Assembly: GCA_949987565.1 (NCBI GenBank)
Contig: OX465112.1
Coordinates: 11,610,536 to 11,674,535, forward strand
Direction: 5' to 3'
From: Luidia sarsii
Taxonomy: Eukaryota > Echinodermata > Asteroidea > Paxillosida > Luidiidae
Length of the DNA stretch: 64,000 nucleotides
The number at the start of each line of letters is the position of its first letter. Position 1 is the stretch's first letter. The translations under genes and the position numbers were made by a program. The notes under the pieces are model-generated. The model ran no database searches. It was given only the letters and a program-made list of their open reading frames with translations, and was not told the DNA's origin. Positions 24,583 to 36,010 of this stretch are shown here, piece by piece.

Positions 24583-24790
24583 AAGACTTAAGACTTTCCA
24601 TGGTGGGTGAATCAATATAGGAAGGTGTGCGGTGACACCGTGTATAAGGAGTTTCTCCTGATGACAGCCAGAGCATACTGATTGAAACGCCGAGTTACCA
24701 CTCTTGAGAACCACTTATCAGAACCACACCTCTTCTTAAAGAGACCTTATACATGGTGTCACCACAAACCTTCCTATATTTGTACAAATC
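24583..24790 (+). mobile_element. palindromic element, family A (hammerhead-like)
   Basis: About 205 bp with inverted arms: tataggaaggtgtgcggtga... at 24616-24649 and ...tggtgtcaccacaaaccttc at 24745-24780. The centre contains a hammerhead-like core and then gaaacgccgagttacc and agaaccacacctcttctt. Same modular order as the copies at 1.4, 27.3 and 31.0 kb. No coding capacity. Confidence 0.75.
24658..24688 (+). ncRNA. hammerhead-ribozyme-like core (family A)
   Basis: CTGATGA (24658-24664), 19 intervening nt (cagccagagcatactgatt), then GAAAC (24684-24688). Both conserved boxes are intact, but the intervening bases pair poorly, so an active stem II is doubtful in this copy. The family is shared with 1470-1502, 27372-27408 and 30937-30969. 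Confidence 0.4.
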
Positions 24791-25196
24791 AATAGGAATG
24801 CATGTACCATACTATCTCACAGGTAGTTGTTATGTACTTGTATTTCTGTATTTGGTGATGTCTGGTACTCTGGTAACATGTGTGACTTTTTTTGTTCACT
24901 TTTCCAATAATGACCCTATGCATGAGTTCTTTGCAGTACCAGTAGTGCCATGATGCATCAGACATAGGTTTTCAAAAAAATGTTCAGGCATCTTTGTGCA
25001 TCCAGAGGCTCTTCTGAAATCTCCTAGGGCAGACCGTCAGCGTCCTTCCTCTTAGGCCTTGTGACTCCCACTAACGGCCCAGTAACACAGGAGCAAAGTG
25101 GAAACGACCAAACAAAATAAGCACTCTTTTCATGTCACTATAAACAGTGGTCCTGCTCTGCTTTGTCCCTGTGTCACCCCTCTCTTACCGACATCC

Positions 25197-26405
25197 AACC
25201 TCCCTGCCTCCCTCCCTGCCTCCCTCCCTGCCTCCCTCCCTGCCTCCCTCCCTGCCTCCCTCCCTGCCTCCCTCCCTGCCTCCCTCCCTGCCTCCCTCCC
25301 TGCCTCCCTCCCTGCCTCCCTCCCTGCCTCCCTCCCTCCCAGCCTCCCCGCCTCTCTCCCTGCCTCCCTCCCTGCCTCCCTCCTTGCCTCCCTCCCTGCC
25401 TCCCTCCCTGCCTCCCCCCTTGCCTCCCTCCCTGCCTCCCTCCCTGCCTCCCTCCTTGCCTCCCTTCCTGCCTCCCTCCCTGCCTCCCTCCTTGCCTCCC
25501 TCCCTGCCTGCCTCCCTGCCTACCGCCCTGCCTCCCTCCCTAACTCCCCCTTGCCTCCCTGCCTGCCTGCCTGCCTCCCTCCCTGCCTCCCTCCCTGCCT
25601 CCCTGCCTCCCAGCCTCCCCGCCTCTCTCCCTGCCTCCCTCCCTGCCTCCCTCCTTGCCTCCCTCCTTGCCTCCCTCCATGCCTCCCTCCCTGCCCCCCT
25701 CCTTGCCTCCCTCCCTGCCTCCCTCCCTGCCTCCCTTCCTGCCTCCCTCCCTGCCTCCCTCCTTGCCTCCCTCCCTGCCTGCCTCCCTGCCTCCCTCCCT
25801 GCCTGCCTCTCTGCCTCCCTCCTTGCCTGCCTTCCTGCCTGCCTGCCTGCCTCCCTGCCTCTATCCCTGCCTCCTTCCCTGCCTCCCTCCCTGCCTCCCT
25901 CCCTGCCTCCCTGCCTCCCTCCCTGCCTCCCTGCCTCCCTCCCTGCCTCCCTCCCTGCCTCCCTCCCTGCCTCCCTCCCTCTCTGCCTCCCTGCCTCCCT
26001 GCCTCCCTCCCTGCCTCCCTGCCTGCCTCCCTGCCTCCCTGCCTCCCTCCCTCCCTGCCTCCCTCCCTGACTCCCTCCCTCCTGAACTCCCTCCCTCCTG
26101 AACTCCCTCCCTCCTGAACTCCCTGCCTCCGTCCTGAACTCCCTCCCTCCTGAACTCCCTGCCTCCTGAACTCCCTCCGTCCTGAACTCCCTGCCTCCTG
26201 AACTCCCTCCGTCCTGAACTCCCTCCGTCCTGAACTCTCTCCCCCTCTCCCTGCCTCCCTCCTGAACCCCCTGCCTCCCTCCGGAACTCCCTCCCTCCTG
26301 AACTCCCTCCCCCTCTCCCTGCCTCCCTCCTGAACCCCCCTCCCTCCCCACCTCCCTCCCTCCCCAACTCCCTCCCTCCCAAACTCCCTTCCCAACTCCC
26401 TCCCC
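25197..26405. repeat. pyrimidine satellite (CCCTGCCTC)n grading into (TGAACTCCCTCC)n
   Basis: 25197 to about 26067 consists of ccctgcctccct units (period mainly 12 bp, with 4-bp slippage). From about 26068 to 26330 the motif changes to tcctgaactccctccc-type units, and it ends in plain CCCT/CCCAAC. The + strand is almost purely pyrimidine plus G, and the minus strand is G/A-rich with abundant GGG tracts. Open frames in five of six frames (SLPASLPAS, REGGREGG) are composition artefacts. It lies in the long nucleophosmin intron. Confidence 0.95.
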
Positions 26406-26723
26406 GCAAGCCTCAGCTAGCCAACTTGAACTCTTCCAAAGAAATAGGTTTCTAATCTCTGCCCTGCACCCATCTCTGCTGTTGCAAGGACTCGGCCGAG
26501 CAGAATTGATGGATCTCGCCACTGTTTATGAATCAATCTTTGTATCAATGTTTATGTCTATGGGAAGCGTTTCTAATTGACTGTTGCATTTTAACAGTTT
26601 CCCGCTCGGCCCCGCACACTGTCAAAATGGAAGGAGGCTGTCATTCCCTGCCAGAGTTCTGTATTTTTACATTACTCCTTTTTCCCCCGAATGGTTTGGT
26701 TGTGTATTTCATCTTCCCTTTTT

Positions 26724-26757
<34 letters not shown>

Positions 26758-27317
26758 CATTAGGCAGTGCGAGATTGGAGGAAGTAGCAAGTAGGTCTTT
26801 TGGCAGACATAGAGGCGCATGTTCTTAAGCAGGTTTTAGGCCGGCAGATTTTTTGTTATGTGCGAAAGCTTTGCCTGACAGGTCGACTTAAAGGGCACTC
26901 CTGAGCGGAGGAGATAAGACTGCTTGCCGGTGGAACGTCCATTGCAGCACGGAATCGTGTTTGTGATAAGGATTTTCCCTTTGCCATGCTGACACGTGAG
27001 CACCGGAGTGTGCCAGTGCTTTGCCCAATTAGCTGCTGGAAAACCACAACAAGGGGAAATGATCAAAGATACATGCCAAGCTATGAACCCGTTGGACCAG
27101 AAGATTGCGCCACGATTGCGTGCGGCATTTTGCGCATTTAATCCATCCTTTGAAAGCCACTCCGCAAAAAAAACATATCTCATACATAACAGGGCAATAG
27201 GGATATTGTTTTGGCCAAGTTCGGCTTGAATATCATTTGCTGTTTGCTAGATAATCATTGCAGAATGCCATAAATACTTTGTCTATGGACTTTTGGCCGA
27301 AGAGGGATAAAAAGGAG
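26406..27317. other. intron sequence, no gene recognised; long poly-T
   Basis: Includes a T run of about 26 at 26729-26754. No exon-like segment with both splice sites and a convincing frame was found. Confidence 0.35.
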
Positions 27318-27530
27318 TAATAGGTTTGCGTTGACACCATGCAATATTCTCTTTTGTGAGTATGTGTGGTTCTGAAGACGAACAGAGTACCAGTATACTG
27401 TTAGAAACTTTGAGTTCCTCCGGTTCTTTTCAGAACCACACATACTCACTAAAGAGAACTTTGCATGGTGTCACCGCAAACCTTTCACTCCTGCTATTCT
27501 CACCATGAAAACCTTCAAACCTCAAGTTAT
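27318..27530 (+). mobile_element. palindromic element, family A (hammerhead-like)
   Basis: Left arm aggagtaataggtttgcg then ttgacaccatgca. Right arm tgcatggtgtcaccgcaaac then ctttcactcctgctattctc. The inner arms gtgagtatgtgtggttctga and tcagaaccacacatactcac are also inverted. The core between them holds a hammerhead-like motif. About 210 bp, non-coding. Confidence 0.75.
27372..27408 (+). ncRNA. hammerhead-ribozyme-like core (family A)
   Basis: CTGAAGA (27372-27378) fits CTGANGA. After a 25-nt segment containing cagagtaccagtatactg comes GAAAC (27404-27408). The segment can fold (cagtatactg is self-complementary) but not as a textbook stem II, so activity is uncertain. Confidence 0.35.
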
Positions 27531-28669
27531 ACATTTCTACTTCACTATGACCTGAAAGTTTCTCTCAGATCGTAGATGTCCCATGCAGGCAAATCCTCTT
27601 CCATTCTTGAGTCAACTGTTGATTTGATGTCTTGGTAGGGTCTTGGTGGATTCAGACAGACTGAAGTCTGGCCGAGCCCAAGGAACGGGAGACTCCCGGC
27701 GTTCTCTTTCCCATCGGGGTCTCTGTGAGTCTGTCCCCCGGAATCTGTCTCCACGTGGTTTGAACAGCCCTTCCATTTGCAGATGGAACTGAAGATGTGG
27801 CCCTGCAAGCCCTAAAATGTGTATTGATTTTTTATTCTTGTTCACAGCCAGCTCGTGCCCACCCCCCCCCCACCCCGCCTCTCGCCTCATCTGCAAAGGC
27901 TTGGAGACAATCGCTGTCATTCTCTTCTTCTTCCTCCTCCTCTTCCTCCTTCCTTCTCATCGGCCCGTCCCCGTCCTTCCTCCCCTCCCCCCTCATCGGC
28001 TGACCCCGGGGGTCATCCCAGGCACAGTGCCATCAATCTCTCCAGAATCTTCAATTTCCTGTCTCCTTCCTCCCCGGCCCCGCCGTGTCCCCAGCCCTCG
28101 GACTCCTCCTTCAATTGAGGGAAGCAGCTTGAGTTCCCAGGCCGTCCGCGCTGGGCTCTCGGGGTCTCAAGTCCTCTGCTTCTTTCTTTTCTAGAATTTC
28201 CCTCTTTCTTTTTTTTGATCCCTCCTTATAATCTTCCCTCGGCTCGTTGCGTTCGATATATAGTGTACAGTTTCTGTACACCCAAAGTGTGGTTGTGCGG
28301 GAGGTTTTTGACTTTGTAGTCAAAAGGGATGTTTGTGGATGTTTTTTGGGGGGTGTCTGTGTCTTGCAGCAGAACCTGGGTGGGTCTTGTGGTGAGATAT
28401 AATGTAAGCCATCCCCTCTTGGGTCTAGTTGTTTGGAGGGCGGTGTCACCAGACGTGTCTTTCATTACGTACAGATGAACTTGTAGTTGTCGGACAGGGG
28501 GATGTTAGGACTAAGGCTGCACAGTGTACAGCTATTGGTGCCTTGGTGGCATTTTGCATGCCTTAAGGTTGCCTCAAAATTGACTCCCTACTTGTTTCAT
28601 GGACCCCCACGTGTGTAAAACATTGAATATTCTCACCAGTACCTTTCAAGATGGATTTATTTCTCTGTT
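27531..28669. other. intron sequence, no gene recognised; pyrimidine-rich
   Basis: 27840-28200 is strongly pyrimidine-rich (cttcttcctcctcctcttcc) with C runs. Frames such as 27817-28194 are Ser/Pro/Leu low-complexity and are not accepted. Confidence 0.35.
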
Positions 28670-29125
28670 TTAAAGGCCTTATACAACATTGGTAAAAGGC
28701 AAACGATTACCACAGTTTGTGTGTTAAACCATTAAAACATTCCAAAAAAGAAAAGGTTTTAGCTCAATTGGTAATCTGAGAAAGTAGAAAAAGGCAAAAA
28801 ACTGTCACGGTTTGCGCACCGTTCTGTGGTGTAAGAAATAAATTATTACTCGCGAGTAATAAACTATGAACTATTTCTATTACTTGCGAGTAATAAACTA
28901 TAATCTATTTCTATTTCTCGCGAGTATTCAACTATTTCTATTACTTGCGAGTAATCAACTTTTTGTCGATGTTTGAGGGAAGAATTCTCGAGAAATACAG
29001 CATCCCAGACCGTGAGATTTCAACATGAGGATTCTACCATGACCATCTACAAACTGTGTAAATTAGAAGGAAATCTGTGGACTTCGGTGTTTTCCGATCT
29101 TCCCAATGTTGTATTGGGCCTTTAA
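28670..29125. mobile_element. TTAA-bounded inverted-repeat element
   Basis: Starts TTAAaggccttatacaacat and ends atgttgtattgggcctTTAA, inverted ends at two TTAA sites (28670-28673 and 29122-29125). The interior has four tandem copies, about 37 bp each, of a block with the palindrome ttactcgcgagtaa (28846-28960). The full 20-bp palindrome is ttattactcgcgagtaataa. The ctactttctcagatt and accatctacaaactgt blocks recur at 47262-47827. Confidence 0.75.
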
Positions 29126-29867
29126 ATACATTGCAGTCGGAGCGGGGGCAACAAAATGATAAAGAAAGAGTGAATATGTTACACATTTGCCCTTGAGTAT
29201 TCCCATGCAACTATAAGTGGATGGTTTGGTTGGAGTTCTTCTTGGTCTTCCTGTCTTGTTTGTCACGGAGACTTCTGGAAAGGGGGATCAATGTTAGATC
29301 TGGGTGTCGACCAGAACATGGATATCTGGTAGGAAATTGAATTTCTTTCTGACTCCTACTACAGCTGTATGCTGGGATGGGAGGGGACTTTCAAGAGCAC
29401 TGCCCTTTTGCATTGTCCCTTCTGGGTGTCATTATTTTGCACGTACTCTTTTGACCCTCAGTTGACCCCCTTATCATCCCAATTATGTGACCTTCTAATG
29501 ATCCTACAATGACCCTCTAATCCTTTCCCTCAGAAACCACTCATGACCTTATGACACCTTTGTGACATGTGACTTTCTTATGTACACTCTTCAGATACTG
29601 AAGATTATGACACTTATGACAACTGTATGACATCCTTAGAAGTCTAGTTGAGTGAGCAGATACTAGGGTTGTTTCTTGTTTAGATTTATCCCACTGTAAC
29701 AATAAGATCAAGCACTGTATAACACTGGTTATTAACTGTGTATGGCATCCTCAAATTTCTTCTAAATCTCAAAATTGGGCTTACATGTGTACATTCTTAG
29801 ATCAGAATCCTATTGCATGAGACATCATCGCACATTCATTTACCACAAGCTGAAGGTTACCAGTTAG

Positions 29868-30035
29868 AACAGACTACCAATCACTACAGACTACCAATCA
29901 CTACAGACTACCAATCACTACAGACTACCAATCACTACAGACTACCAATCACTACAGACTACCAATCACTACAGACTACCAATCACTACAGACTACCAAT
30001 CACTACAGACTACCAATCACTACATACAGTGTACT
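29868..30035. repeat. 17-bp minisatellite (actaccaatcactacag)n, about 10 copies
   Basis: Nearly perfect tandem copies with a 17-bp period. Flanking diverged copies extend to about 30190 (taccagtcactgcagtctt). The open frame across it (TTNHYRLPI type) is a by-product. Confidence 0.95.
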
Positions 30036-30929
30036 ACCAGTCACTGCAGTCTTCCAGCTTGCTCTGGCTACCGGTGGGCATGGGTTACCAGTCTCTTCAA
30101 ACTACCAGTCACAGCAGTCTTCCACTCACCTCTGGCTGCTGCTGGCCATGGGTTACCGTCCTCCTCTACAGGCTACCAGTTCTTCCAGCCTACTAGATGA
30201 GCGCTACAGAGTAGCAACAATGATTGAAAGCGTAACCTTTATTTGTAGTTTGGCAGATATTGTTGATTCAAGTGGTCCTCCCCTATGATGCCACGCCTTT
30301 CTCCAATGACAAGCAGAGATCCACCCTTAAATTATGCATCCTGTTTGGCAAATTCAAATAGAAGTGCTTTCCCTCGCAGGTTCCGGGCCGCAATTGATGG
30401 GAAGTAAAGTGCAGCTAACACCCTCTCCCCCACCTCTTTTTTTTAAGCTCCTGCCTTCTTGAAAGTTAGAGGGAAGAGGAAGAGGGGTGATTGACTGTCG
30501 TGGACCTCCCTGACACGATAGGATGTTGTGGCTAGACAAGGTAGAGGCAGTTTTGGAAGTCCACAAGGTGGGGGAGTTGAAGTTCATGCCAGCAGGGACA
30601 GGCCGAGGAGTTGCGAGAAGAAAATAGAGCTAGAGAGAGAGAGAGGGGGGGAGAGGGAGAGAGGGTGAATGCCGCCTTTATTGGTTGTCTCCTCTTGGCA
30701 ACTCACTTTAGCAGGGCCGCCATTTGTCGCGCCCAATCTACAGTCAACCTACTACCCCAGCCCCTGTGGCCTCCAACTATTTTTGTGATATTCGTAGAAG
30801 TTGGCTATGAAGCAAGCTGTCTGCCCGGTCGCATTAAGCAGTGCACGAGGGTCAGTTTACCCACCCCAGCTCCCGTGGCCTCCAACTATTTTTGTGATAT
30901 TCCCAGAAGTTGGCTATGAAGGCAGAAGG

Positions 30930-31060
30930 GTGTCTCCCGACGGCGGGCAGAGTACGCACTACCCGAAACGTTGAGTTACCGGCTCTTTTCAGAGCCACAC
31001 TTCTTGAAAGAGAAGAGATACATGGTGTGACGGCAAACCTTCCACTTAGCTATATAGAGC
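30930..31060 (+). mobile_element. family A hammerhead-like element, insertion into a duplication
   Basis: About 130 bp containing cagagtacgcactacc, gaaacgttgagttaccggct, cttttcagagccacacttct and tggtgtgacggcaaaccttc, in the same order as the 1.4-kb copy on the minus strand. Only the right arm is complete. The boundaries are estimated by comparison with the uninterrupted duplicate. Confidence 0.65.
30937..30969 (+). ncRNA. hammerhead-like core, mutated (family A)
   Basis: CCGACGG (30937-30943) stands where CTGACGA is found in the 1.4-kb copy, and GAAAC (30965-30969) is intact. The intervening cgggcagagtacgcactacc closes with a GGG/CCC stem, which is better than in the other copies. Two core substitutions probably inactivate it. 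Confidence 0.3.
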
Positions 31061-31105
31061 CTGGTCTACCTGGTCACATTAATCAGTGCGCGAGGGTCAG
31101 TTTCC

Positions 31106-33677
31106 AATGTTTCTCCTACAATGCAGATCATGCCCTTCAACTCCCATGCCCACTTAGATCCGTTTTCTTTTTCTCTCCCAATCCTTCTTCTCTTGGAATA
31201 CCCACGCAGAAAAAAAGGGAGTTGAAGTGAAAAAGTGAAAGTGGCATTGATTTGTTTTTGCAAGCTTGGCACTTAGTTCTGCTCCTGCTCCATCTAATCA
31301 GAGGACAGCTTGTAGGACAAGCAGCAGAACAATTTACCGTCGAAGCTCCCAGTTGCTTCGCCCGCTCAATGCCCGCCCTGTCAATGTCTTCGTTGCGGCC
31401 GCTTACTTTTATTGCGAGAGTCAGACAGGAAATCATCCAATGGCAATCGAGAGTCGTATTCCGGCCATGGAGCTTTTTTTTTTTTTTTTTTTTTTCCTCC
31501 GTGCGCTCACAATCGCATCGGGAAGCCAGAAATGCAGCTAGTCAGTTGAGTTTGCTATAGCAGGTTAGAGGAAGAGGGTAGGGAGAAACTTTAGGGGGGC
31601 CACGGGGAGCTCAGAGGAGTATTAGAGTAAATCCTGAACTATCCGCCGCTAGAACCCTGCATGTGACTCACGGACCTTGTTCCTGTTGGAGGAGCCTACT
31701 CCACCAAGAAAATAATAATAATGGACTCGCCTCTCAACTCTTTTTTTTTTTCCTAAAATAAAGGGCAGCCTAGCCTAGGGTTCTCAAGTTGGCATTGTCT
31801 TTAGTCCTCCTGTCATTTTTGTAAGCTGTGGACAACACTAAAGAGATTTGGAAATAAGCCCTGCCAGTTGGCTATCCTTAGCCTTGCCTGTTAGTGCTGA
31901 AGTAAGAGTCATGAAGGATTATCATTAGTGATATCAAAGTATGCCTTGAAAAGCTTTACTTTTCTTGGCATAGAAAAGCTTAACTTTTCTTGACATAGAA
32001 AAGCGCTCTACGTACATGTAGCAGCTAACTTGACCATTACCCTCATGCCTTAGCAGTTTCGTAGGCTGAAGCGTGTATGCGTATGTGTGCTCTTGGTGTC
32101 CTTCCAGCTGTGCTCTTTATGATACGATGATAGCTCTGCTATGGGGTAAAGGGAAGGATATCACTGTGTGTTTCAGGAGTGAAAATTCAGGATGTACTTG
32201 TATTGATCATAGGCAGTTTTTGGAGTTAGGAGTCTTAAGTTGTCACACGTGCACACAGTAGGTAGACCCATGATGATGTTGCAGCTGCGACTGAAGGTGG
32301 ACGTCACGATCATCCCCATGGCCGATGGATTGCACTGCACACGATGCAGGGCAGAGCTGGTCCGGGTGCTGCCCATAGGCAAAGCTGCTGGCCGATGCTA
32401 GGGCCTCGGCGCGCTGCTGCGGTGCTCGAACGGCATGTTTGTCGCCAGTTGCAGGATGGCGGCCGCGCCAGATTTAGACTGCTGGTTGTTTTGCAGGGAG
32501 ACCCTGGCTTGTCTGTTTGCCTTCCTTCTCCGTAATCCATGTTTTCTTTTGCAGCGGGTCCCCCACCCCTACCCCCCCCCTCCCCCTCCCCACCTCCTTC
32601 TCAATCTCCCCGGCTAAAGCCAGCACGACAAGATCTAGCTCCGCCCAGACGCAAGGCCCGTCGTCCCAACAACAGGCGGCCGCTTCATGCGGGCGTAGCA
32701 GGACCTCAGCGTTGTACGCGGTGGATTCAATTTCCTGATTGGAGACCTTTTTTTTATGTGTGTGTGTGTGCGGCAGGGTCGTTGTATTTTCTAATTCAAA
32801 CCACTGGGCTTCTTTCGGAAGCTTTGGGGCAGAGGTCTCCGCAGGCTGTTAAAAAAAGAGGGGGGGGGGGGACCTTGTGTTGTAACAAGTTTGGGCGCCG
32901 AGGATACAGTGTGGTTTGTGTGGGGTGGTACTCGCTCTAGGAGATGTCATTTGGGGATAATGTGATTTTTGCGTGGATTATCGTGGCAGGATCAGTGGCT
33001 GTACAGTCACCCTTTTTTCTCGGGACAAAATCTGCTGACTGCAGGGTGAATTGCTGGGTTCATTGTGGTTACAGTGGATGTGGTTTAGCTGACACAAACT
33101 GGAACAATATGTGGCCCAGCCCTCTTAAGGCTCAGTCGATTCAGATAATCGACTATTCAAATAGTCGGCCTTCAATTCGATCAAATATCCGAATATTCGA
33201 TCGTTTTGACCGGCACTGAATGGCAAGGCCATTATTTTGGCCTCCGTTATCTATACATTTGGAGGGGCACCAAGGGCAAAAACCAAGTAGGTGTAGGGCA
33301 AGAAGGCCTGTTTTGAGAAAGGGTTTATAAGGTTTCCTTGCTTGTGGCAGAAATGTACTGTAGCCTGTAGGTTGCAACTTTCCAACAAAGATTGTTTTGC
33401 GCTAGCGAAGATGAGCAGCAAGCAGTCAGCCGCCTTAAGATCCCCACCTTCCCTTATTTGCAGTAGGGGCCTATTGCTTTGGGTATCATTGCATGCGATC
33501 AGCAGATCTGATGTGTTTCCGTTGTATCTATACTGTTGTGTTTTCAGTAACAACTTGCAGGATCTAAATTGCATCTGAGATTAATATAGATTAGATACAT
33601 GTATTAAGTTACAAAACCAGTTCCAAGTTTGTAACTCGATATGTCAACACCACTACTTACCTTTTGGGCCAAATGGG
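31106..33677. other. intron sequence with a CpG-rich block at 32270-32720
   Basis: Mostly unremarkable intron with poly-T at 31471-31494. The block 32270-32720 is richer in CpG and holds two short frames with exon-like composition. One starts at 32270 (MMMLQLRLKVDVTIIPMADG, 43 codons). The other follows a strong pyrimidine tract near 32620 (STTRSSSAQTQGPSSQQQ, stop at 32736-32738). Neither matches a family I know and neither has both splice sites. Confidence 0.3.
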
Positions 33678-34584
33678 CCCTCCCTCCCTCCCTCCCTCCC
33701 CCCCCCCTCCCTCCCTCCCTCCCTCCCTCCCTCCCTCCCTCCCTCCCTCCCTCCCTCCCTCCCTCCCTCCCTCCCTCCCTCCTCCCTCCCCCCTCCCTCC
33801 CTCCCCCCTCCCTCCCTCCCTCCCTCCCTCCCTCCCTCCCTCCCTCCCTCCCTCCCTCCCTCCCTCCCTCCCTCCCTCCCTCCCTCCCTCCCTCCCTCCC
33901 TCCCTCCCTCCCTCCCTCCCTCCCTCCCTCCCTCCCTCCCTCCCTCCCTCCCTCCCTCCCTCCCTCCCTCCCTCCCTCCCTCCCTCCCTCCCTCCCTCCC
34001 TCCCTCCCTCCCTCCCTCCCTCCCTCCCTCCCTCCCTCCCTCCCTCCCTCCCCCTCCCTCCATCCCTCCCCCTCCCTCCATCCGTCCCCCCTCCCTCCCT
34101 CCCTCCCTACCTCCCTCCCTACCTCCCTACCTCCCTCCCTCCCTCCCTCCCTCCCTCCCTCCCTCCCTCCCTCCCTCCCTCCCTCCCTCCCTCCCTCCCT
34201 CCCTCCCTCCCTCCCTCCCTCCCTCCCTCCCTCCCTCCCTCCCTCCCTCCCTCCCTCCCTCCCTCCCTCCCTCCCTCCCTCCCTCCCTCCCTCCCTCCCT
34301 CCCTCCCTCCCTCCCTCCCTCCCTCCCTCCCTCCCTCCCTCCCTCCCTCCCTCTCTCCCTCCCTCCCTCCCTCCCTCCCTCCCTCCCTCCCTCCCTCCCT
34401 CCCTCCCTCCCTCCCTCCCTCCCTCCCTCCCTCCCTCCCTCCCTCCCTCCCTCCCTCCCTCCCTCCCTCCCTCCCTCCCTCCCTCCCTCCCTCCCTCCCT
34501 CCCTCCCTCCCTCCCTCCCTCCCTCCCTCCCTCCCTCCCTCCCTCCCTCCCTCCCTCCCTCCCTCCCTCCTTCCCTCCCTCCCT
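33678..34584. repeat. (CCCT)n microsatellite, about 900 bp
   Basis: An almost uninterrupted tetranucleotide array, with short interruptions near 33780-33810, 34050-34130 and one at 34353. The minus strand is (AGGG)n: four G-triplets recur every 16 bases with one-base loops, a very strong G-quadruplex signature. The pure purine/pyrimidine mirror symmetry also permits triplex formation. The array length is probably collapsed or approximate in any assembly. Long frames in several frames (PPSLPPSLP, GGREGGREGG) are artefacts. Confidence 0.97.
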
Positions 34585-36010
34585 CATCTCAGTGTTATGA
34601 CTTACCAACCGGGATTGGGGGAGGTGGGCCTTGCCTAACTACCCTTCCTGTCAACTCTGGTTATCAGTTCTTCCATCAGAACTTGGCTCGATCAACACCG
34701 ATGACTTGGGGAAGGAGGAAAATGTATGTATATTAAGAACAAGTCCTGCCAATCACTTTCATATGAGAAATGTACGGAAAGGGGGAGAAATAGATCATCT
34801 GAATCGTGCATTTTAGGTTTACCTGTGTGGAAAGTGAGAGCTGAGGATTTCTTAGAGTGACTTCTGGTTTTTTTTAGGCTTCCTATTTCAAGTGATAAGA
34901 ACGCGTAGAGAGTGTCCACCTTGCCTGGCCATGTTGCAATGCTGGCCCTGTAGTGATGTAAGAGTGAGGAAGAAACCGGCCAGGAAACTCCAGCATGGGA
35001 GTGGCTAGACAAAGGCTAGAAATGACTTAGAAATGCCTCATCAGTTTGCTCACAACATACCCGCACTATTCCAGCTTCCCCCGTTTTGCAATATCATTTT
35101 TTTGGGGGCAAATTGGTTGCCCTGTCCCTTAGTGATGTACATGACATTCATGCTCTGTGTCATGTTTGTATGATAGTGATGATACTAAGCAGCCATTTCA
35201 GAAAGTTTCAGTGGTAAAATGGGATATATTGTAAGGTTCCTGCTCTGTACAACTATCTGTGCTGTTGTGGAAATAGTTTTGCCTTTTGAAAAATATTGGT
35301 AGGTTGATACATGTCAAATGTTGTCTTTTTAGATTTGCTATGCGTGCAAACTTTATCATTTGAGAATCATACTTTACTTAAGATATGGACTTGGCTGGAC
35401 TTTGTCAAAGAAGTGGTCTTTTCTTAAGATTCTAAATATTTTCCACCAAAGTGACCAGCCGTAGTCTACTCAGGAACAAGGATGTTCCAGACACAGAAAT
35501 GCTTACTCATTTCCCAAAAAAAAAGAGAAAAAAAAGAGATTTCTGGTTGTCTTGCAACACATTCATTTGAAAAACACGTGGATCTCTGGCCATCCAATTT
35601 GAAACGTTTTAAATGTAGCTTACAAAAAACCCTTAATCTTACAGACAGTTCCCACTGCTTGTTTGTTTCGGGGGCCGGGGGTATATTTTATTTTTTGAGG
35701 GGAATAGGGACATGGTGTTTTGGTTTTGGTTGTTAGTGGACATCACAACCGATAAATGCTGCTTTCCAGAAGGAAAACAAGAAAATATGACCTGACCCCT
35801 TGTGACCAGTTGGCATCGTGAGCAACGCCCTGAAGTGGCGGAAGGAAGGGTGGATCAGCAGCTCAAGATTACAAAATGAAAGGAGACTCTTATACCGGGA
35901 CGGGCCTGCTCGTGCCTGGCAAGCCTCCCTCGTCAACCCCCCCCCCTCTCGCCTCTCTCCACTCCTCACCTCCCCTCACCTCCCCTCACCTTCTGAGTCT
36001 CCTTTCTCCA
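34585..36010. other. intron sequence, no gene recognised
   Basis: Unique-looking intron with A-rich (35516-35535) and C-rich (35935-35950) runs. Nothing coding is supported. Confidence 0.35.

Larger units (their letters stand above)
30752..31105. repeat. about 108-bp tandem duplication, second copy interrupted
   Basis: ccgtggcctccaactatttt and tgtgatattc...agaagttggctatgaa occur at 30764-30815 and again at 30870-30920. The downstream part, cattaagcagtgcacgaggg (30833-30852), recurs only after a gap at 31077-31097. The gap is filled by a family A element (30930-31060), so that element inserted into one copy of a pre-existing duplication. Confidence 0.75.

Noticed and set aside
25097..26522. 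Long open frames (up to 445 codons) in several frames on both strands
   Set aside because: They are (CCCTGCCTC)n satellite read as protein. Several frames are equally open and there is no non-repetitive domain, start context or splice support.
33604..34638. Open frames of 319-334 codons (PPSLPPSLP / GGREGGREGG)
   Set aside because: Pure CCCT microsatellite; open by composition on both strands.
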